A stretch of 64,000 nt of DNA from Rhodoplanes azumiensis (GCF_042682915.1 NZ_JBHUIW010000001.1:248001-312000), one strand, 5' to 3'; positions 56,113-64,000 are shown, numbered from the stretch's first letter. Numbers and translations: made by a program. The notes: generated from the letters alone by a model not told the origin.

Positions 56113-56661
56113 ATGCCTCTTTCCGGTTCGCGCGTCGCTGCCGCCGCCGTCGCTGCAGCATTCCTCTCGTGTGCCGCCCTCCTTTCGCCGGTCGCCGCCC
56201 AGGCGCCGGAGCAGAAGCCGCCGGAGCAGAAGCCGCCGGAGCCGACGGCGCCGCAGCCGGCGCCGCAGCCGCCCCAGCAGCAACAGCCGCCGGCCGATCC
56301 GGCCCGCACTGAGCGCAAGACGCGGGCGGATCAGACCGTCGAGGCCGGGCGTGCCCTGCAGGGTCCGGCCGCCGCCGCCGAATGCGTCTGGCTCGGCGAG
56401 CGGGTGGTGAGCCTCCTGTGGCGCGACGACCTCGACACCGCCTTCCGGCATCTCGAACTCTACGATCGTTTCGGCTGCCCGGGCGGGCACGTTCAGACGA
56501 CGTTCAGGTGCGTCGTGCGACAGGGCAATATCGACCCCAAGGCCACCGAAACCCTGAACGCGCGTGTCCACGCTTGCTGGCTCAATCCGGAGAACGCCCC
56601 GGCGGCTCCCGCCGCGGCTGCGGCGGCTCCGGCTCCCCCGCAAGGAACGAACCCGCGTTGA
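56113..56661 (+). CDS. Small periplasmic beta-glucan biosynthesis protein
   Basis: 182 residues. A signal peptide (VAAAAVAAAFLSCAALLSPVAAQA), then a Pro/Gln-rich linker (EQKPP-EQKPP-EPTAP..., partly from a 15-bp duplication). A compact domain with four Cys follows (AAECVWLGERVVSLLWRDDLDTAFRHLELYDRFGCPGGHVQTTFRCVVRQGNIDPKATETLNARVHACW). Similar proteins are annotated as beta-1,3/1,6-glucan biosynthesis proteins beside ndvB-like genes. Exact role unknown. 186 bases upstream of the synthase. Confidence 0.75.
   Translation: MPLSGSRVAAAAVAAAFLSCAALLSPVAAQAPEQKPPEQKPPEPTAPQPAPQPPQQQQPPADPARTERKTRADQTVEAGRALQGPAAAAECVWLGERVVSLLWRDDLDTAFRHLELYDRFGCPGGHVQTTFRCVVRQGNIDPKATETLNARVHACWLNPENAPAAPAAAAAAPAPPQGTNPR
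56209..56238. repeat. 15-bp tandem duplication in the glucan protein linker
   Basis: GAGCAGAAGCCGCCG occurs exactly twice (56209-56223, 56224-56238) in frame, followed by a diverged third unit. Confidence 0.9.
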
Positions 56662-56847
56662 TGCCGTTTACGAGGCTGTAAGGTTGCACTGCATGGCGGT
56701 CGGGTCGCCCTGAATTCGCCATGTCCAAAGTCTACTTGAAGAAGGCCGCGCGGTATCCATATGGTGCAGCGCAAGGCCTTTCCCGGTCGAGCCTAGGGGA
56801 CAGGCTCGAGACCGATCACCTCCGCCCCATTCGGTAGAGAAGAGACC

Positions 56848-59568
56848 ATGCGCTCCGTCGCTGCGGTGGTCGCGCTCGTGGTGTGCTTGCACGCGGGCGC
56901 GTGGGCCATCTGGCAAAGCCAGAGCTCGGCCCCCAACGTCTCCGGACCGTTGACCAGCGTGTCCTACTCGCCCTTCGAGGGGCATCCGGAAGAGGGCAAC
57001 CGTCCCACCACCGAGCAGATCCGAAACGATCTGAAGGTGCTGTCCCCCTACACCCGGGCGATCCGAACCTATTCGGCCACCGGCGGCGCCGAGCTGGTTC
57101 CGCCGGTCGCCGCCGAATTCGGCCTGAAGGTCGCGGTCGGCGCCTGGCTCGACGGCGACACCAAGCGCAACGAGCGCGAGATCAAGTCGGTCGTCGACCT
57201 CTACCGCAAGAACCGCAACATCAACGCCATCGTGGTCGGCAACGAGGCGATCTACCGCGCCGACTTCAAGAAGAAGACCGAGTCGGTCGACGGCGCCACG
57301 GTGACGCGCGAGCTCTCCGAGAAGGAGCAGGTCGGCGAGCTGATCCGCTACATCCAGCAGGTCAAGCGCGAGGTCGGCGGCAACGTCCCGGTCACCACCG
57401 GTGAAATCTACTCGACCTGGCTGAACCATCCCGAGCTCGCCTCGGCCGTCGACTTCATCGCCGTCCACATCCTGCCCTACTGGGAAGGCTTCTCGGCCGG
57501 CGAGACCGTCGACCTCGCGATCAACAACTACTTCAAGCTGCGCGAGGCCTTCCCGGGAAAGCGCATCGTCATCGCCGAGTTCGGCTGGCCGAGCGCCGGC
57601 TACAATCGCCGCGCCGCCGAGCCGGGCCGCGAGATCCAGGCGTCGCTGCTGCGCGATTTCGTCGCACGGGCCGAGGCGCTGGGCATCGACTACAACATCA
57701 TCGAAGCGTTCGACCAGCCGTGGAAGACCTTCGAAGGCTCGGTCGGTGCCTATTGGGGCCTGTTCGACGCCGCCCGCCAGCCCAAGTTCGCCTGGACCGG
57801 CCCGGTCTACGACCCGGCCTTCGTGACCCTCGCGGTCGTCGCCGTGGTGGCGAGCCTCGTGGTGTCGCTGCCGATCCTGTTCATGACCGGCGCCACCCTG
57901 CTGCAGGCCCTCACGCTCGCCGTCTTCGCCAACATCGTCGGCGCCTGGACCGGGGTCGTCTGGGACTATTGGAGCGGCCACTACTTCGTCATGGGCCAGG
58001 CGATCGCGCTCGGCATCGGCGTGCTCCTGATGATTCCGCTGGTGATCATCGCCATGTGGAAGATCGACGAGATCGCCCAGGTGCTGTTCGGCCGCGGCCC
58101 GCAGCGGCTGGTCCGGGCCGGCGCCAACGCGCCGGAGGGCTTCGCCCCGAAGGTGTCGATCCACGTCCCGGCCTATTACGAGCAGCCCGAGATGCTGAAG
58201 GCGACGCTCGATTCGGTGGCGCGGCTCGACTACCCGAACTTCGAATGCGTGGTGGCGATCAACAACACCACGGATCCGGCCTACACGGACCCGATCGAGG
58301 CGCACTGCCGCCTGCTCGGCGACCGCTTCAAGTTCCTCAATCTGCAGAACGTGAAGGGCTTCAAGGCGGGCGCGCTGCGCATCGCCATGCAGCACACGGC
58401 GCCGGACGCCGAGATCATCGGCCTGATCGACGCCGACTACACGGTCACGCCCGACTGGCTGAAGGACCTGGTGCCGGCCTTCGCCGACCCGCAGGTCGGC
58501 CTGGTGCAGGCCCCGCAGGACCATCGCGACGGCGAGAAGTCGCCGCTGCACCAGATCATGAACGGCGAGTATGCCGGCTTCTTCGACATCGGCATGGTCC
58601 AGCGCAACGAGGTCGACGCCATCGTCACGCACGGGACGATGTGCCTGATCCGCCGCGCCGCCATGGACGACGCCGGCGGCTGGTCGTCCGACACGATCTG
58701 CGAGGACACCGATCTCGGCCTCACCATCTACGAGCAGGGCTGGCGCGCCCTCTACACCAACCGCCGCTACGGCCACGGCCTGCTGCCCGACACGTTCGAG
58801 GCGTTCAAGAAGCAGCGCCACCGCTGGGCCTATGGCGGCTTCCAGATCGCCAAGAAGCACTGGCGCCGCTTCCTGCCCGGCATGAGCAACCTGACCGCGG
58901 CGCAGCGCCGCGAGTTCCTGCTCGGCTGGATGAACTGGATGGGCGCGGAGAGCCTCGGCGTCGTCGTCGCGATGCTGAACCTGCTGTGGGTGCCGGTCGT
59001 CGCCTTCGTCGGCATCGCCATCCCCGACAAGGTGCTGACCATTCCGATCCTGGCCGCCTCGGTGGTCTCGATCCTGCACTTCACGACCCTCTACCGGTCG
59101 CGGGTGAAGATCGGCCCGCTGCAGGCGACCGGCGCCATGCTGGCCGCCATGGCCATGCAGTGGACGGTCGCCAAAGCGGTCGGCACCGGCCTGATCAAGG
59201 ACCACCTGCCCTTCGTGGTCACGGCCAAGGGCGGCAAGGCCAAGAAGCGGGTGTCGTTCCCGGCCTTCGACGAGGCGGTGTTCGGCGCGCTCCTGCTGAT
59301 CGGCGCCGTCATCGTCTGGGTGACCAACCACGAGAGCGTCCGCGAGGTGAACCTGTTCGCGATCGTCCTCGTGGTGCAGAGCCTGCCGTTCCTGTCGGCC
59401 GTGGCGCTCGCCGGGCTCGAGGGCTCGCCGCTCAACGACTACGCCGTCTGGCGCAACCTGCAAGCCCGCACGGCCGAGCTGCTCGGCCTCGCCCCGCCGC
59501 AGCCGGCGACGGGGCGCCGCGCCGAGCCGGCCATCACGTCCGACAAGGCGGCCGAGCCGGCCCAGTGA
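56848..59568 (+). CDS. ndvB: NdvB-type beta-glucan synthase (GH17-like + GT2)
   Basis: 906 residues. An N-terminal signal/anchor precedes a GH17-like domain (about 35-310: SVSYSPFEGHPEEGNRPT, VVGNEAIYR, IVIAEFGWPSAGY, IIEAFDQPWKTFEGSVGAYWGL). Three membrane helices (about 325-410) lead to a GT2 domain (about 430-670) with IDADYT near residue 528, CEDTDLG near 618 and KKQRHRW near 656, the processive synthase motifs. Further helices end the protein. This matches the Bradyrhizobium type of NdvB, which makes cyclic beta-(1,3)-(1,6)-glucans from UDP-glucose, rather than the large cyclic beta-1,2-glucan synthase of Rhizobium. Followed by a strong terminator. Confidence 0.9.
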   Translation: MRSVAAVVALVVCLHAGAWAIWQSQSSAPNVSGPLTSVSYSPFEGHPEEGNRPTTEQIRNDLKVLSPYTRAIRTYSATGGAELVPPVAAEFGLKVAVGAWLDGDTKRNEREIKSVVDLYRKNRNINAIVVGNEAIYRADFKKKTESVDGATVTRELSEKEQVGELIRYIQQVKREVGGNVPVTTGEIYSTWLNHPELASAVDFIAVHILPYWEGFSAGETVDLAINNYFKLREAFPGKRIVIAEFGWPSAGYNRRAAEPGREIQASLLRDFVARAEALGIDYNIIEAFDQPWKTFEGSVGAYWGLFDAARQPKFAWTGPVYDPAFVTLAVVAVVASLVVSLPILFMTGATLLQALTLAVFANIVGAWTGVVWDYWSGHYFVMGQAIALGIGVLLMIPLVIIAMWKIDEIAQVLFGRGPQRLVRAGANAPEGFAPKVSIHVPAYYEQPEMLKATLDSVARLDYPNFECVVAINNTTDPAYTDPIEAHCRLLGDRFKFLNLQNVKGFKAGALRIAMQHTAPDAEIIGLIDADYTVTPDWLKDLVPAFADPQVGLVQAPQDHRDGEKSPLHQIMNGEYAGFFDIGMVQRNEVDAIVTHGTMCLIRRAAMDDAGGWSSDTICEDTDLGLTIYEQGWRALYTNRRYGHGLLPDTFEAFKKQRHRWAYGGFQIAKKHWRRFLPGMSNLTAAQRREFLLGWMNWMGAESLGVVVAMLNLLWVPVVAFVGIAIPDKVLTIPILAASVVSILHFTTLYRSRVKIGPLQATGAMLAAMAMQWTVAKAVGTGLIKDHLPFVVTAKGGKAKKRVSFPAFDEAVFGALLLIGAVIVWVTNHESVREVNLFAIVLVVQSLPFLSAVALAGLEGSPLNDYAVWRNLQARTAELLGLAPPQPATGRRAEPAITSDKAAEPAQ

Positions 59569-59603
59569 GGCGCCGCTCCACGGCGGTGACGTGACATACT
59601 AAA

Positions 59604-59629
59604 GGCCCGGCTCGCGCCGGGCCTTTTTT
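59604..59629 (+). terminator. Rho-independent terminator after ndvB
   Basis: GGCCCGGC (59604-59611), TCGC loop, GCCGGGCC (59616-59623), then six T. The preceding AAA extends the pairing. Confidence 0.95.
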
Positions 59630-59710
59630 GTCGGGTCGCCTTCGGTCTCACCGCAGCCTCGTTTCCCGGACGCGCTGACGCGCGAATCGCGGAGGATGCA
59701 GCGCCTTCGT

Positions 59711-59850
59711 TTCACCTCTCCCCAGCGGGGAGAGGTCGGGGCTCGCGCGACAGCGCGAGCTCCGGGTGAGGGCGTGCCGACCTCTCGATGAAACGACCGG
59801 CGTCGGCACCCCCCTCACCCCAGCCCTCTCCCCGCAGGGGAGCGGGAGTC
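59711..59850. repeat. Cluster of palindromic intergenic repeats
   Basis: A perfect hairpin ACCTCTCCCC (59714-59723) / GGGGAGAGGT (59727-59736), then CTCGCGC / GCGCGAG (59742-59760), a GTGCCGAC / GTCGGCAC pair (59774-59807) and a CTCTCCCC / GGGGAG hairpin (near 59825-59842). Composition and style match the 'CCCTCTCCCC' repeats common between rhizobial genes. Confidence 0.7.
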
Positions 59851-59933
59851 GCGCCGCGCTCGCCGCGTTGTCCGAGAACCTTGCATCAGCCCCCGACCGC
59901 GGCAAACCCGTTCGTCGTAGCGGCGCGTCCGCC

Positions 59934-61121
59934 CTACCCCGGCAGCGCGGTCTCGACCAGGCGCACCCAGTACGAGGTGCCGTAGGGGATCACGTCGTCG
60001 TTGAAGTCGTAGGCGGGATTGTGCAGGCCGGCCGAGTCGCCGTTGCCGACGAACACGAAGGCGCCGGGGCGCTTCTGCAGCATGTAGGCGAAGTCCTCGG
60101 CGCCCATGAAGGGCGGAATCGTGGTGTCGACATTGTCGGCGCCCGTCACGTCGGCCGCGACGCCGGCGGCGAACTCCGCCTCGCGGGCGTGGTTGACCAG
60201 CACCGGGTAGCCGCGCCGGTACTCGAACTTCGCCTTGGCGCCATAGGCCTCCGCGGTCGCCGCGATCATCCTGGTGAGCCGCGCCTCCAGAAGGTCGCGC
60301 ACCTCCGGCGCGAGGCTGCGCGCCGTGCCGAGCAGCTTCGCCGTCTGCGGGATGATGTTGTCGGTGGTGCCCGACTGGAACAGGCAGATCGACACCACGG
60401 CGTTCTTCAGCGGGTCGACGTTGCGCGACACGATCGACTGGATCTGGTTGACGATCTGGCACCCGACCAGGATCGTGTCGACGCCGAGATGCGGCCGCGC
60501 CGCATGCGCGCCCACCCCCTCGATGTCGATGTGCAGCGTGTCCTGCGCCGCCATGATCGGCCCGACCCGGGTGGCGAAGCGGCCGACCGGCTGGCCCGGC
60601 CAGTTGTGCATGCCGTAGACCTCGTCGATGCCGAAGCGCTCGAACAGGCCGTCCTCGATCATCGCCTTGGCGCCTGCCCCGCCCTCCTCGGCCGGCTGGA
60701 AGATCACCACGGCCGTGCCGGCGAAATTGCGGGTCTCGGCGAGATGGCGGGCGGCGCCGAGCAGCATCGCGGTGTGGCCGTCGTGGCCGCAGGCGTGCAT
60801 CTTGCCGGGCGTCGTCGACTTGTAGGGACGGTCGCCGAGCTCGTCGAGCGGCAGCGCGTCCATGTCGGCCCGCATGGCGATCACCTTGCCGGGCGACTGG
60901 CTGCCTCCCTTGCCGCCCCGCTTGCCGCCCCGGATGACGCCGACCACGCCGGTGCGGCCGAGCCCGGTGACGACCTCGTCGCAGCCGAACGCCGTCAGCT
61001 TCTCGGCCACCACGGCCGAGGTGCGCGGCAGGTCGTACAGAAGCTCCGGATGGGCATGGAGATCCCGCCGCCAAGCCGTGATCTCGGCATGCAGGTCGGC
61101 GACACGGTTGACGATCGGCAT
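59934..61121 (-). CDS. M20 family amidohydrolase (hippurate hydrolase type)
   Basis: 395 residues. HACGHDGHTAMLL, the catalytic Glu pair in FQPAEEGGAGA, MHNWPG, the dimerisation domain and the late metal His region (PPFMGAEDFAYML) are typical of HipO/IAA-amino-acid hydrolases. It should cleave N-acyl or N-aroyl amino acids; the substrate is not determined. A 12-bp duplication near 60903-60932 inserts KRGGKGG in a surface loop. GAGGATCAG precedes the start. Confidence 0.9.
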   Translation of the reverse strand: MPIVNRVADLHAEITAWRRDLHAHPELLYDLPRTSAVVAEKLTAFGCDEVVTGLGRTGVVGVIRGGKRGGKGGSQSPGKVIAMRADMDALPLDELGDRPYKSTTPGKMHACGHDGHTAMLLGAARHLAETRNFAGTAVVIFQPAEEGGAGAKAMIEDGLFERFGIDEVYGMHNWPGQPVGRFATRVGPIMAAQDTLHIDIEGVGAHAARPHLGVDTILVGCQIVNQIQSIVSRNVDPLKNAVVSICLFQSGTTDNIIPQTAKLLGTARSLAPEVRDLLEARLTRMIAATAEAYGAKAKFEYRRGYPVLVNHAREAEFAAGVAADVTGADNVDTTIPPFMGAEDFAYMLQKRPGAFVFVGNGDSAGLHNPAYDFNDDVIPYGTSYWVRLVETALPG

Positions 61122-61219
61122 CTGATCCTCGTTCGGCAAAGGCTTTGCCGCAGTATCGCGCGGGGCTCCGCGGAAGACCACACACGCCTCGGCGGTCCGG
61201 AGTCCCGCCCGGTGCATCG

Positions 61220-61279
61220 CCTGTCGCGTCACCTGCCTCGTCACCTGCCTCGTCACCGGCCGCATCGCCGGTCGGATCG
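61220..61279. repeat. Five degenerate 12-bp tandem units upstream of the amidohydrolase
   Basis: CCTGTCGCGTCA, CCTGCCTCGTCA twice, CCGGCCGCATCG and CCGGTCGGATCG (61220-61279) line up in 12-base steps. Located between the amidohydrolase start and tRNA-Lys. Confidence 0.8.
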
Positions 61280-61360
61280 TCCCGGCGCCGCCGCCGGATC
61301 CACACCGCGTCGTCATCGACTTGCCACGCCCGGGCCGGGTCTTTACACACGGGCGCACAG

Positions 61361-61436
61361 GAGCCCGTAGCTCAGTCGGTAGAGCACGTGACTTTTAATC
61401 ATGGGGTCCCGGGTTCGAGTCCCGGCGGGCTCACCA
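61361..61436 (+). tRNA. tRNA-Lys (anticodon TTT)
   Basis: 76 bases with encoded CCA. The acceptor arms GAGCCCG and CGGGCTC pair. D-loop GTAGCTCAGTCGGTAGAGC, anticodon loop CTTTTAA with TTT, and T-loop GGGTTCGAGTCCC are all in place. Decodes AAA/AAG. No duplicated 3' end is seen nearby, so no integrated element here. Confidence 0.97.
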
Positions 61437-61474
61437 CCCATTGCCGATCATTCTCACGGCTCGGAACGACGCCT

Positions 61475-61717
61475 ATGCCCGACCGCACCGCCGCCATCAC
61501 CGACGAGGACGTCCGCAAGGTTGCCGCCGCCCTGCTGAAGACGGCGATCGAGACCGTGTCGGAGGAGGACGGCGGCGCCGCCAACAAGTGCAAGCTGTGC
61601 GGCGCCTCGGTCTCCTGGCAGCACCCGGTCGAGACGATCGTGCACGCGCCCGCGTGCCCCGTCGTGACGGCCCAGCGGATCGTCGCGACCGCCAAGGTGC
61701 AGATGCTGCGCCCCTGA
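61475..61717 (+). CDS. Small Cys-rich hypothetical protein
   Basis: 80 residues. A helical N-terminus (TDEDVRKVAAALLKTAIETVSEE) is followed by KCKLCGASVSWQHPVETIVHAPACPV, where Cys-x2-Cys, His and another Cys could bind zinc. 38 bases after tRNA-Lys. Function unknown. Codon use and spacing look genuine, but no clear ribosome site is seen. Confidence 0.6.
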   Translation: MPDRTAAITDEDVRKVAAALLKTAIETVSEEDGGAANKCKLCGASVSWQHPVETIVHAPACPVVTAQRIVATAKVQMLRP

Positions 61718-61944
61718 TGCGCCGCTGAGCGCCGACGACTCCAGACCTGACTCCATCACCTCCCGTCGCGGCGCAGTCCGGGCGCCGGCTCGGGTATTGG
61801 CGTACAGCACCGCTGCGACAATGCGCGCGGTTGTGCTGGCGGCTTCGTGAAACCGCGTGATCCCGCCCTCCGCCTAGCCTGATCGCGGGAATCGACCACC
61901 CGTACAAGCGGCCGCGACGAGCCGCCCGGTCGTGACCACGAACC

Positions 61945-61979
61945 GACGCCAGCGCGCAGACGCCAGCGCGCAGACGCCA
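61945..61979. repeat. 14-bp tandem repeat (2.5 copies)
   Basis: GACGCCAGCGCGCA at 61945-61958 and 61959-61972, plus a partial copy to 61979, just before the ribosome site of the next gene. Confidence 0.9.
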
Positions 61980-61991
61980 AGGGAGGACAGC

Positions 61992-62783
61992 ATGTCGACA
62001 CTTCACGTCTTCGCCGGATCGGTCGAGCACCCGATCCGCCCCGCGATCCGGCGGATCGGGATGCGCGACCTCGGAGACGCGCTTCGCCGCGGCATCGACG
62101 ACTTCCGCGCCATGCCGAGCCATGTGGTGTTCCTGAGCCTGCTCTACCCGATCGTCGGCCTGGTGCTGGCGCGGGCGAGCTTCGGCTGGGACGTGGTGCC
62201 GCTGCTGTTCCCGCTGGTCGCCGGCTTCGCCCTGGTGGGACCGTTCGTGGCGCTCGGGCTCTACGAGCTCAGCCGCCGTCGCGAGCAAGGTCTGAGCGCC
62301 GGCTGGCGCGACGCCTTCGGCGTGCTGAAGAACCCGTCGATCGATTCGATCGCGATGCTGGGCGGCCTCCTGATGCTGCTGTTCGTCGTCTGGCTCGCGG
62401 TCGCCGAGGGCCTCTACGAGAGCCTGTTCGGCTACGGGGCGCCGGAATCGCTATCCGGCTTCCTCGCCGACGTCTTCGGCACCGCGCACGGCCGCACCCT
62501 GCTGATCGTCGGGAATGCCGTCGGCTTCGTGTTCGCCCTCACCGTGCTGGTGATCAGCGTGGTGTCCTTCCCGATGCTCCTCGACCGCGACGTCGGCGCG
62601 GTCGGCGCGATGCACACCTCGGTGCGGGTCGTGGCCAAGAACCCGGTCGCCATGGCGACGTGGGGCCTGATCGTCGCGGTCGCGCTGGCGATCGGCTCGT
62701 TGCCGTTCTTCATCGGGCTCGCCGTGGTGCTGCCCGTGCTGGCGCACGCGACCTGGCACCTCTACCGCAAGGTCGTGGTCTGA
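61992..62783 (+). CDS. DUF2189 integral membrane protein
   Basis: 263 residues. VRPAIRRIGMRDLGDALRRGIDDFRAMPSH-type opening (here HPIRPAIRRIGMRD...) and about six membrane helices (VVFLSLLYPIVGLVLA; LLFPLVAGFALVGPFVALGLYELSRRREQG; ...IAMLGGLLMLLFVVWLAV; ...LIVGNAVGFVFALTVLVISVVSFPMLLDRDV; ...WGLIVAVALAIGSLPFFIGL) match the DUF2189 family, common in alphaproteobacteria and of unknown function. Strong GGGAGG 5 bases before the ATG. Confidence 0.85.
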   Translation: MSTLHVFAGSVEHPIRPAIRRIGMRDLGDALRRGIDDFRAMPSHVVFLSLLYPIVGLVLARASFGWDVVPLLFPLVAGFALVGPFVALGLYELSRRREQGLSAGWRDAFGVLKNPSIDSIAMLGGLLMLLFVVWLAVAEGLYESLFGYGAPESLSGFLADVFGTAHGRTLLIVGNAVGFVFALTVLVISVVSFPMLLDRDVGAVGAMHTSVRVVAKNPVAMATWGLIVAVALAIGSLPFFIGLAVVLPVLAHATWHLYRKVVV

Positions 62784-62833
62784 GCTCGTCGACTCAAGGT
62801 CGTCGTCTGGGCGGCCGCGCCGGCGCGGCCGCC

Positions 62834-63400
62834 TCAGCGGTCCGCCGGCGCCTCGGCGTCGTCCAACCCGCAGCCCCGGAGTGCGCTGAGAATGCTCAGC
62901 GTCGTCGCGTTGGGGCAGTAGTTGCGCCAATCCTGCCAGGCCGGATCGGCGAACTCGTCGGCGAGGTCGCGGGCGCAGCGGCCCGGCACCGGGCAGGTCG
63001 CGCACAGACGGTGCAGCATTCCGAAAGCACGCGGCTCGCTGCAGTAGAGCTCGTCCGGATCGAGGCGAAGCGCCCGCATCCGACGGCACAGCAGCAGGTC
63101 GTCGATCACGACGCTGCCGGCGGTGCGGAAGCCGGCGTCGGCTCCGTCGTCGGCATCGTCGGTGTCGAAATAATCGGTGTCGAAATTGTCGGTGTCGAAA
63201 TCGAGGGCGATGTCGTCGCGAGGGCGATCGTCGCGAGCGCGATCGTCGCGAACGCTGAGGCCGGCGTCGCCGCCCATCGCCTCTGCGGCCGCGGGGCCCG
63301 CGGGCGGCGCTTCGCGGAACTGCATGACCCGCGGCGGCCGATCGCGTCGCATGCGCAATATGGCGGCCAGATCAACCCAGGACCGTTGTGGTCGAGGCAT
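62834..63400 (-). CDS. DUF6455-like protein with pentapeptide repeats
   Basis: 188 residues. The C-terminal part (DDLLLCRRMRALRLDPDELYCSEPRAFGMLHRLCATCPVPGRCARDLADEFADPAWQDWRNYCPNATTLSIL) has the Cys-rich block of DUF6455, a small family of unknown role; the five Cys could bind metal. The middle is two in-frame 15-bp repeat arrays: RDDRA-RDDRP-RDDIA and then FDTDN-FDTDY-FDTDD. The start at 63400 has a strong AGGAGG 5 bases upstream, so the longer in-frame start is rejected. Confidence 0.8.
   Translation of the reverse strand: MPRPQRSWVDLAAILRMRRDRPPRVMQFREAPPAGPAAAEAMGGDAGLSVRDDRARDDRPRDDIALDFDTDNFDTDYFDTDDADDGADAGFRTAGSVVIDDLLLCRRMRALRLDPDELYCSEPRAFGMLHRLCATCPVPGRCARDLADEFADPAWQDWRNYCPNATTLSILSALRGCGLDDAEAPADR
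63159..63248. repeat. Two adjacent 15-bp tandem arrays (3 + 3 units)
   Basis: TCGGTGTCGAAATnn occurs at 63159-63173, 63174-63188 and 63189-63203. A second motif, (C/A)GAGCGCGATCGTCG-like, occurs at 63204-63218, 63219-63233 and 63234-63248. Both are in frame with the DUF6455 gene. Confidence 0.93.
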
Positions 63401-63562
63401 GCGGCCCTCCTGACACGAGTCCCGCCCCATCACCAGAAAAAGTATACACGTTCGCTGTGCGGCAGCTAATTCATTCGCGGCATGCGACCACTCGCACCCG
63501 TTATACGTGGGCGCGCGGACTAACACGCGGGCGGAGGCGCCGACCCCGCCCGCAGCACGCCG

Positions 63563-64000
63563 TCACGCACTCTTCGGCTTGTCCGGCTTCGGCGCGTCCG
63601 GCTTCGGCAGCCGCGACGGCACCTTCACCCAGGCGTCGCCGTCGAGCACCACCTCGCCGGCCACCGTGCAGGTGCAGGCGAGCCGGGCGCGGCACTTCTC
63701 CGGCATCAGCTCGGCCACCTCGAGCTTGACGTGGACGGTGTCGCCGATCCGCACCGGCCCGCGGAAGTTCAGCGTCTGCGAGAAGTAGATGACGCCCGGC
63801 CCCGGCAGCCGCATGCCGAGCACGGCCGAGATCAGGCTCGCCGTGAACACGCCGTGGGCGATCCGCGACTTGAACATGGTCCCGGCGGCGTACTCGTCCG
63901 ACAGGTGGATCGGGTTGTGGTCGCCGCTGACGTCGGCGAAGGCGCGGACCGCCGCGTCGGTGACGGTGCGCTCCAGGGTCTCGCTCATGCCGATGGCGAG
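63563..64000 (-). CDS. PhaJ-like (R)-specific enoyl-CoA hydratase, 5' end outside the window
   Basis: A MaoC hotdog hydratase. TVTDAAVRAFADVSGDHNPIHLSDEYAAGTMFKSRIAHGVFTASLISAVLG contains the D-x4-H catalytic motif (DHNPIH) and the hydratase-2 helix; PGVIYFSQTLNFRGPVRIGDTV is typical. The frame runs on past the MSETLE Met as LAIGMSETLE to the window edge, matching family N-termini, so the true start lies beyond 64000. The C-terminus has a Lys/Pro repeat (PKPDA-PKPDK-PKSA) from a 15-bp duplication. Likely links beta-oxidation to polyhydroxyalkanoate. Confidence 0.9.
   Translation of the reverse strand, partial: LAIGMSETLERTVTDAAVRAFADVSGDHNPIHLSDEYAAGTMFKSRIAHGVFTASLISAVLGMRLPGPGVIYFSQTLNFRGPVRIGDTVHVKLEVAELMPEKCRARLACTCTVAGEVVLDGDAWVKVPSRLPKPDAPKPDKPKSA
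63579..63608. repeat. 15-bp tandem duplication in the PhaJ-like tail
   Basis: TTGTCCGGCTTCGGC (63579-63593) then GCGTCCGGCTTCGGC (63594-63608), in frame. Confidence 0.9.

Larger units (their letters stand above)
59569..59933. other. Intergenic region with terminator and palindromic repeats
   Basis: 365 bases between two convergent genes. Holds the ndvB terminator and a cluster of palindromes (59711-59850). No gene is seen. Confidence 0.7.

Noticed and set aside
61361..61436. tRNA-Lys as an integration site for a mobile element
   Set aside because: No integrase gene and no duplicated tRNA 3' end within the window.
63401..63526. Longer start for the DUF6455 protein
   Set aside because: The extension has no conserved features, whereas the internal ATG at 63400 has a strong AGGAGG site.

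Overview
The window is chromosomal DNA of a high-GC alphaproteobacterium, most likely Hyphomicrobiales (Rhizobiales) near the Bradyrhizobium/Rhodoplanes/Xanthobacteraceae group. This is inferred from the gene set and order: ntrB-ntrC-ntrY-ntrX-hfq-hflX-mazG, eno-ftsB-pdhA-pdhB-DUF5076-pdhC-lpd, a lipoyl domain on PDH E1 beta, Usg, BcsS, a CIRCE-preceded groESL, NdvB-type beta-glucan synthase genes, and intergenic palindromic repeats of the rhizobial type. Nothing in it looks like a prophage, transposon or CRISPR array. It is mostly core genome with small accessory genes between core blocks.

Layout. 1-9.0 kb: nitrogen two-component systems (ntrB 3' end, ntrC, ntrY, ntrX), a D-amino-acid transaminase, hfq and hflX. 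9.0-11.1 kb: two small unknown genes, then mazG and a MaoC-like hydratase on the minus strand. 11.5-20.6 kb (minus): dodecin, lpd, two small unknown genes, pdhC, a DUF5076 gene with a histone-H1-like tail, pdhB, pdhA, ftsB and eno, which link glycolysis to acetyl-CoA. 20.7-24.4 kb: queF, then thiE-thiG-thiS-thiO (minus) behind a TPP riboswitch. 24.5-28.8 kb (minus): an MFS transporter, a DUF350/DUF1190/ATP-grasp operon of the yjfL-yjfM-yjfC type, and kdsA. 29.2-32.1 kb: usg, and groES-groEL with CIRCE and a strong terminator. 32.1-37.7 kb: a broken Uma2 gene, an MFS transporter, bcsS, and a chemoreceptor with a small partner gene. 37.8-45.9 kb: mfd, sdhE, a hydrolase, a DUF2087 gene and recG. 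46-47 kb: an HdeA-like periplasmic protein and a lone FlgC-like protein. 47.1-52.5 kb (minus): glmU, a GNAT gene, glmS, a DUF502 gene and a UbiC-like gene, an amino-sugar/envelope cluster. 52.6-59.6 kb: a SPOR-like envelope protein, a small membrane protein, a GH17-like membrane protein, a periplasmic glucan-biosynthesis protein and an NdvB-type GH17-GT2 synthase, which together look like a beta-(1,3)/(1,6)-glucan locus. 59.9-64 kb: an M20 amidohydrolase, tRNA-Lys, a small Cys-rich gene, a membrane protein, a DUF6455 gene and a PhaJ-like hydratase cut by the window end.

The most unusual signal is genome-scale. Short tandem duplications with a strong preference for 15 bp (some 12 or 14 bp) recur at about a dozen places, both inside genes, where they keep frame and build pentapeptide repeats, and between genes. 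They build the start of an HdeA-like signal peptide, acidic and charged repeats in a DUF6455 protein, the Lys/Pro tail of PhaJ, the tail of a DUF502 protein and the maoC/mazG junction. A 14-bp version lies in the broken Uma2 gene. The window also holds a palindromic repeat that appears to supply the start codon of thiE, a TPP aptamer that overlaps the thiO ribosome binding site, and a GA/GT microsatellite next to kdsA.
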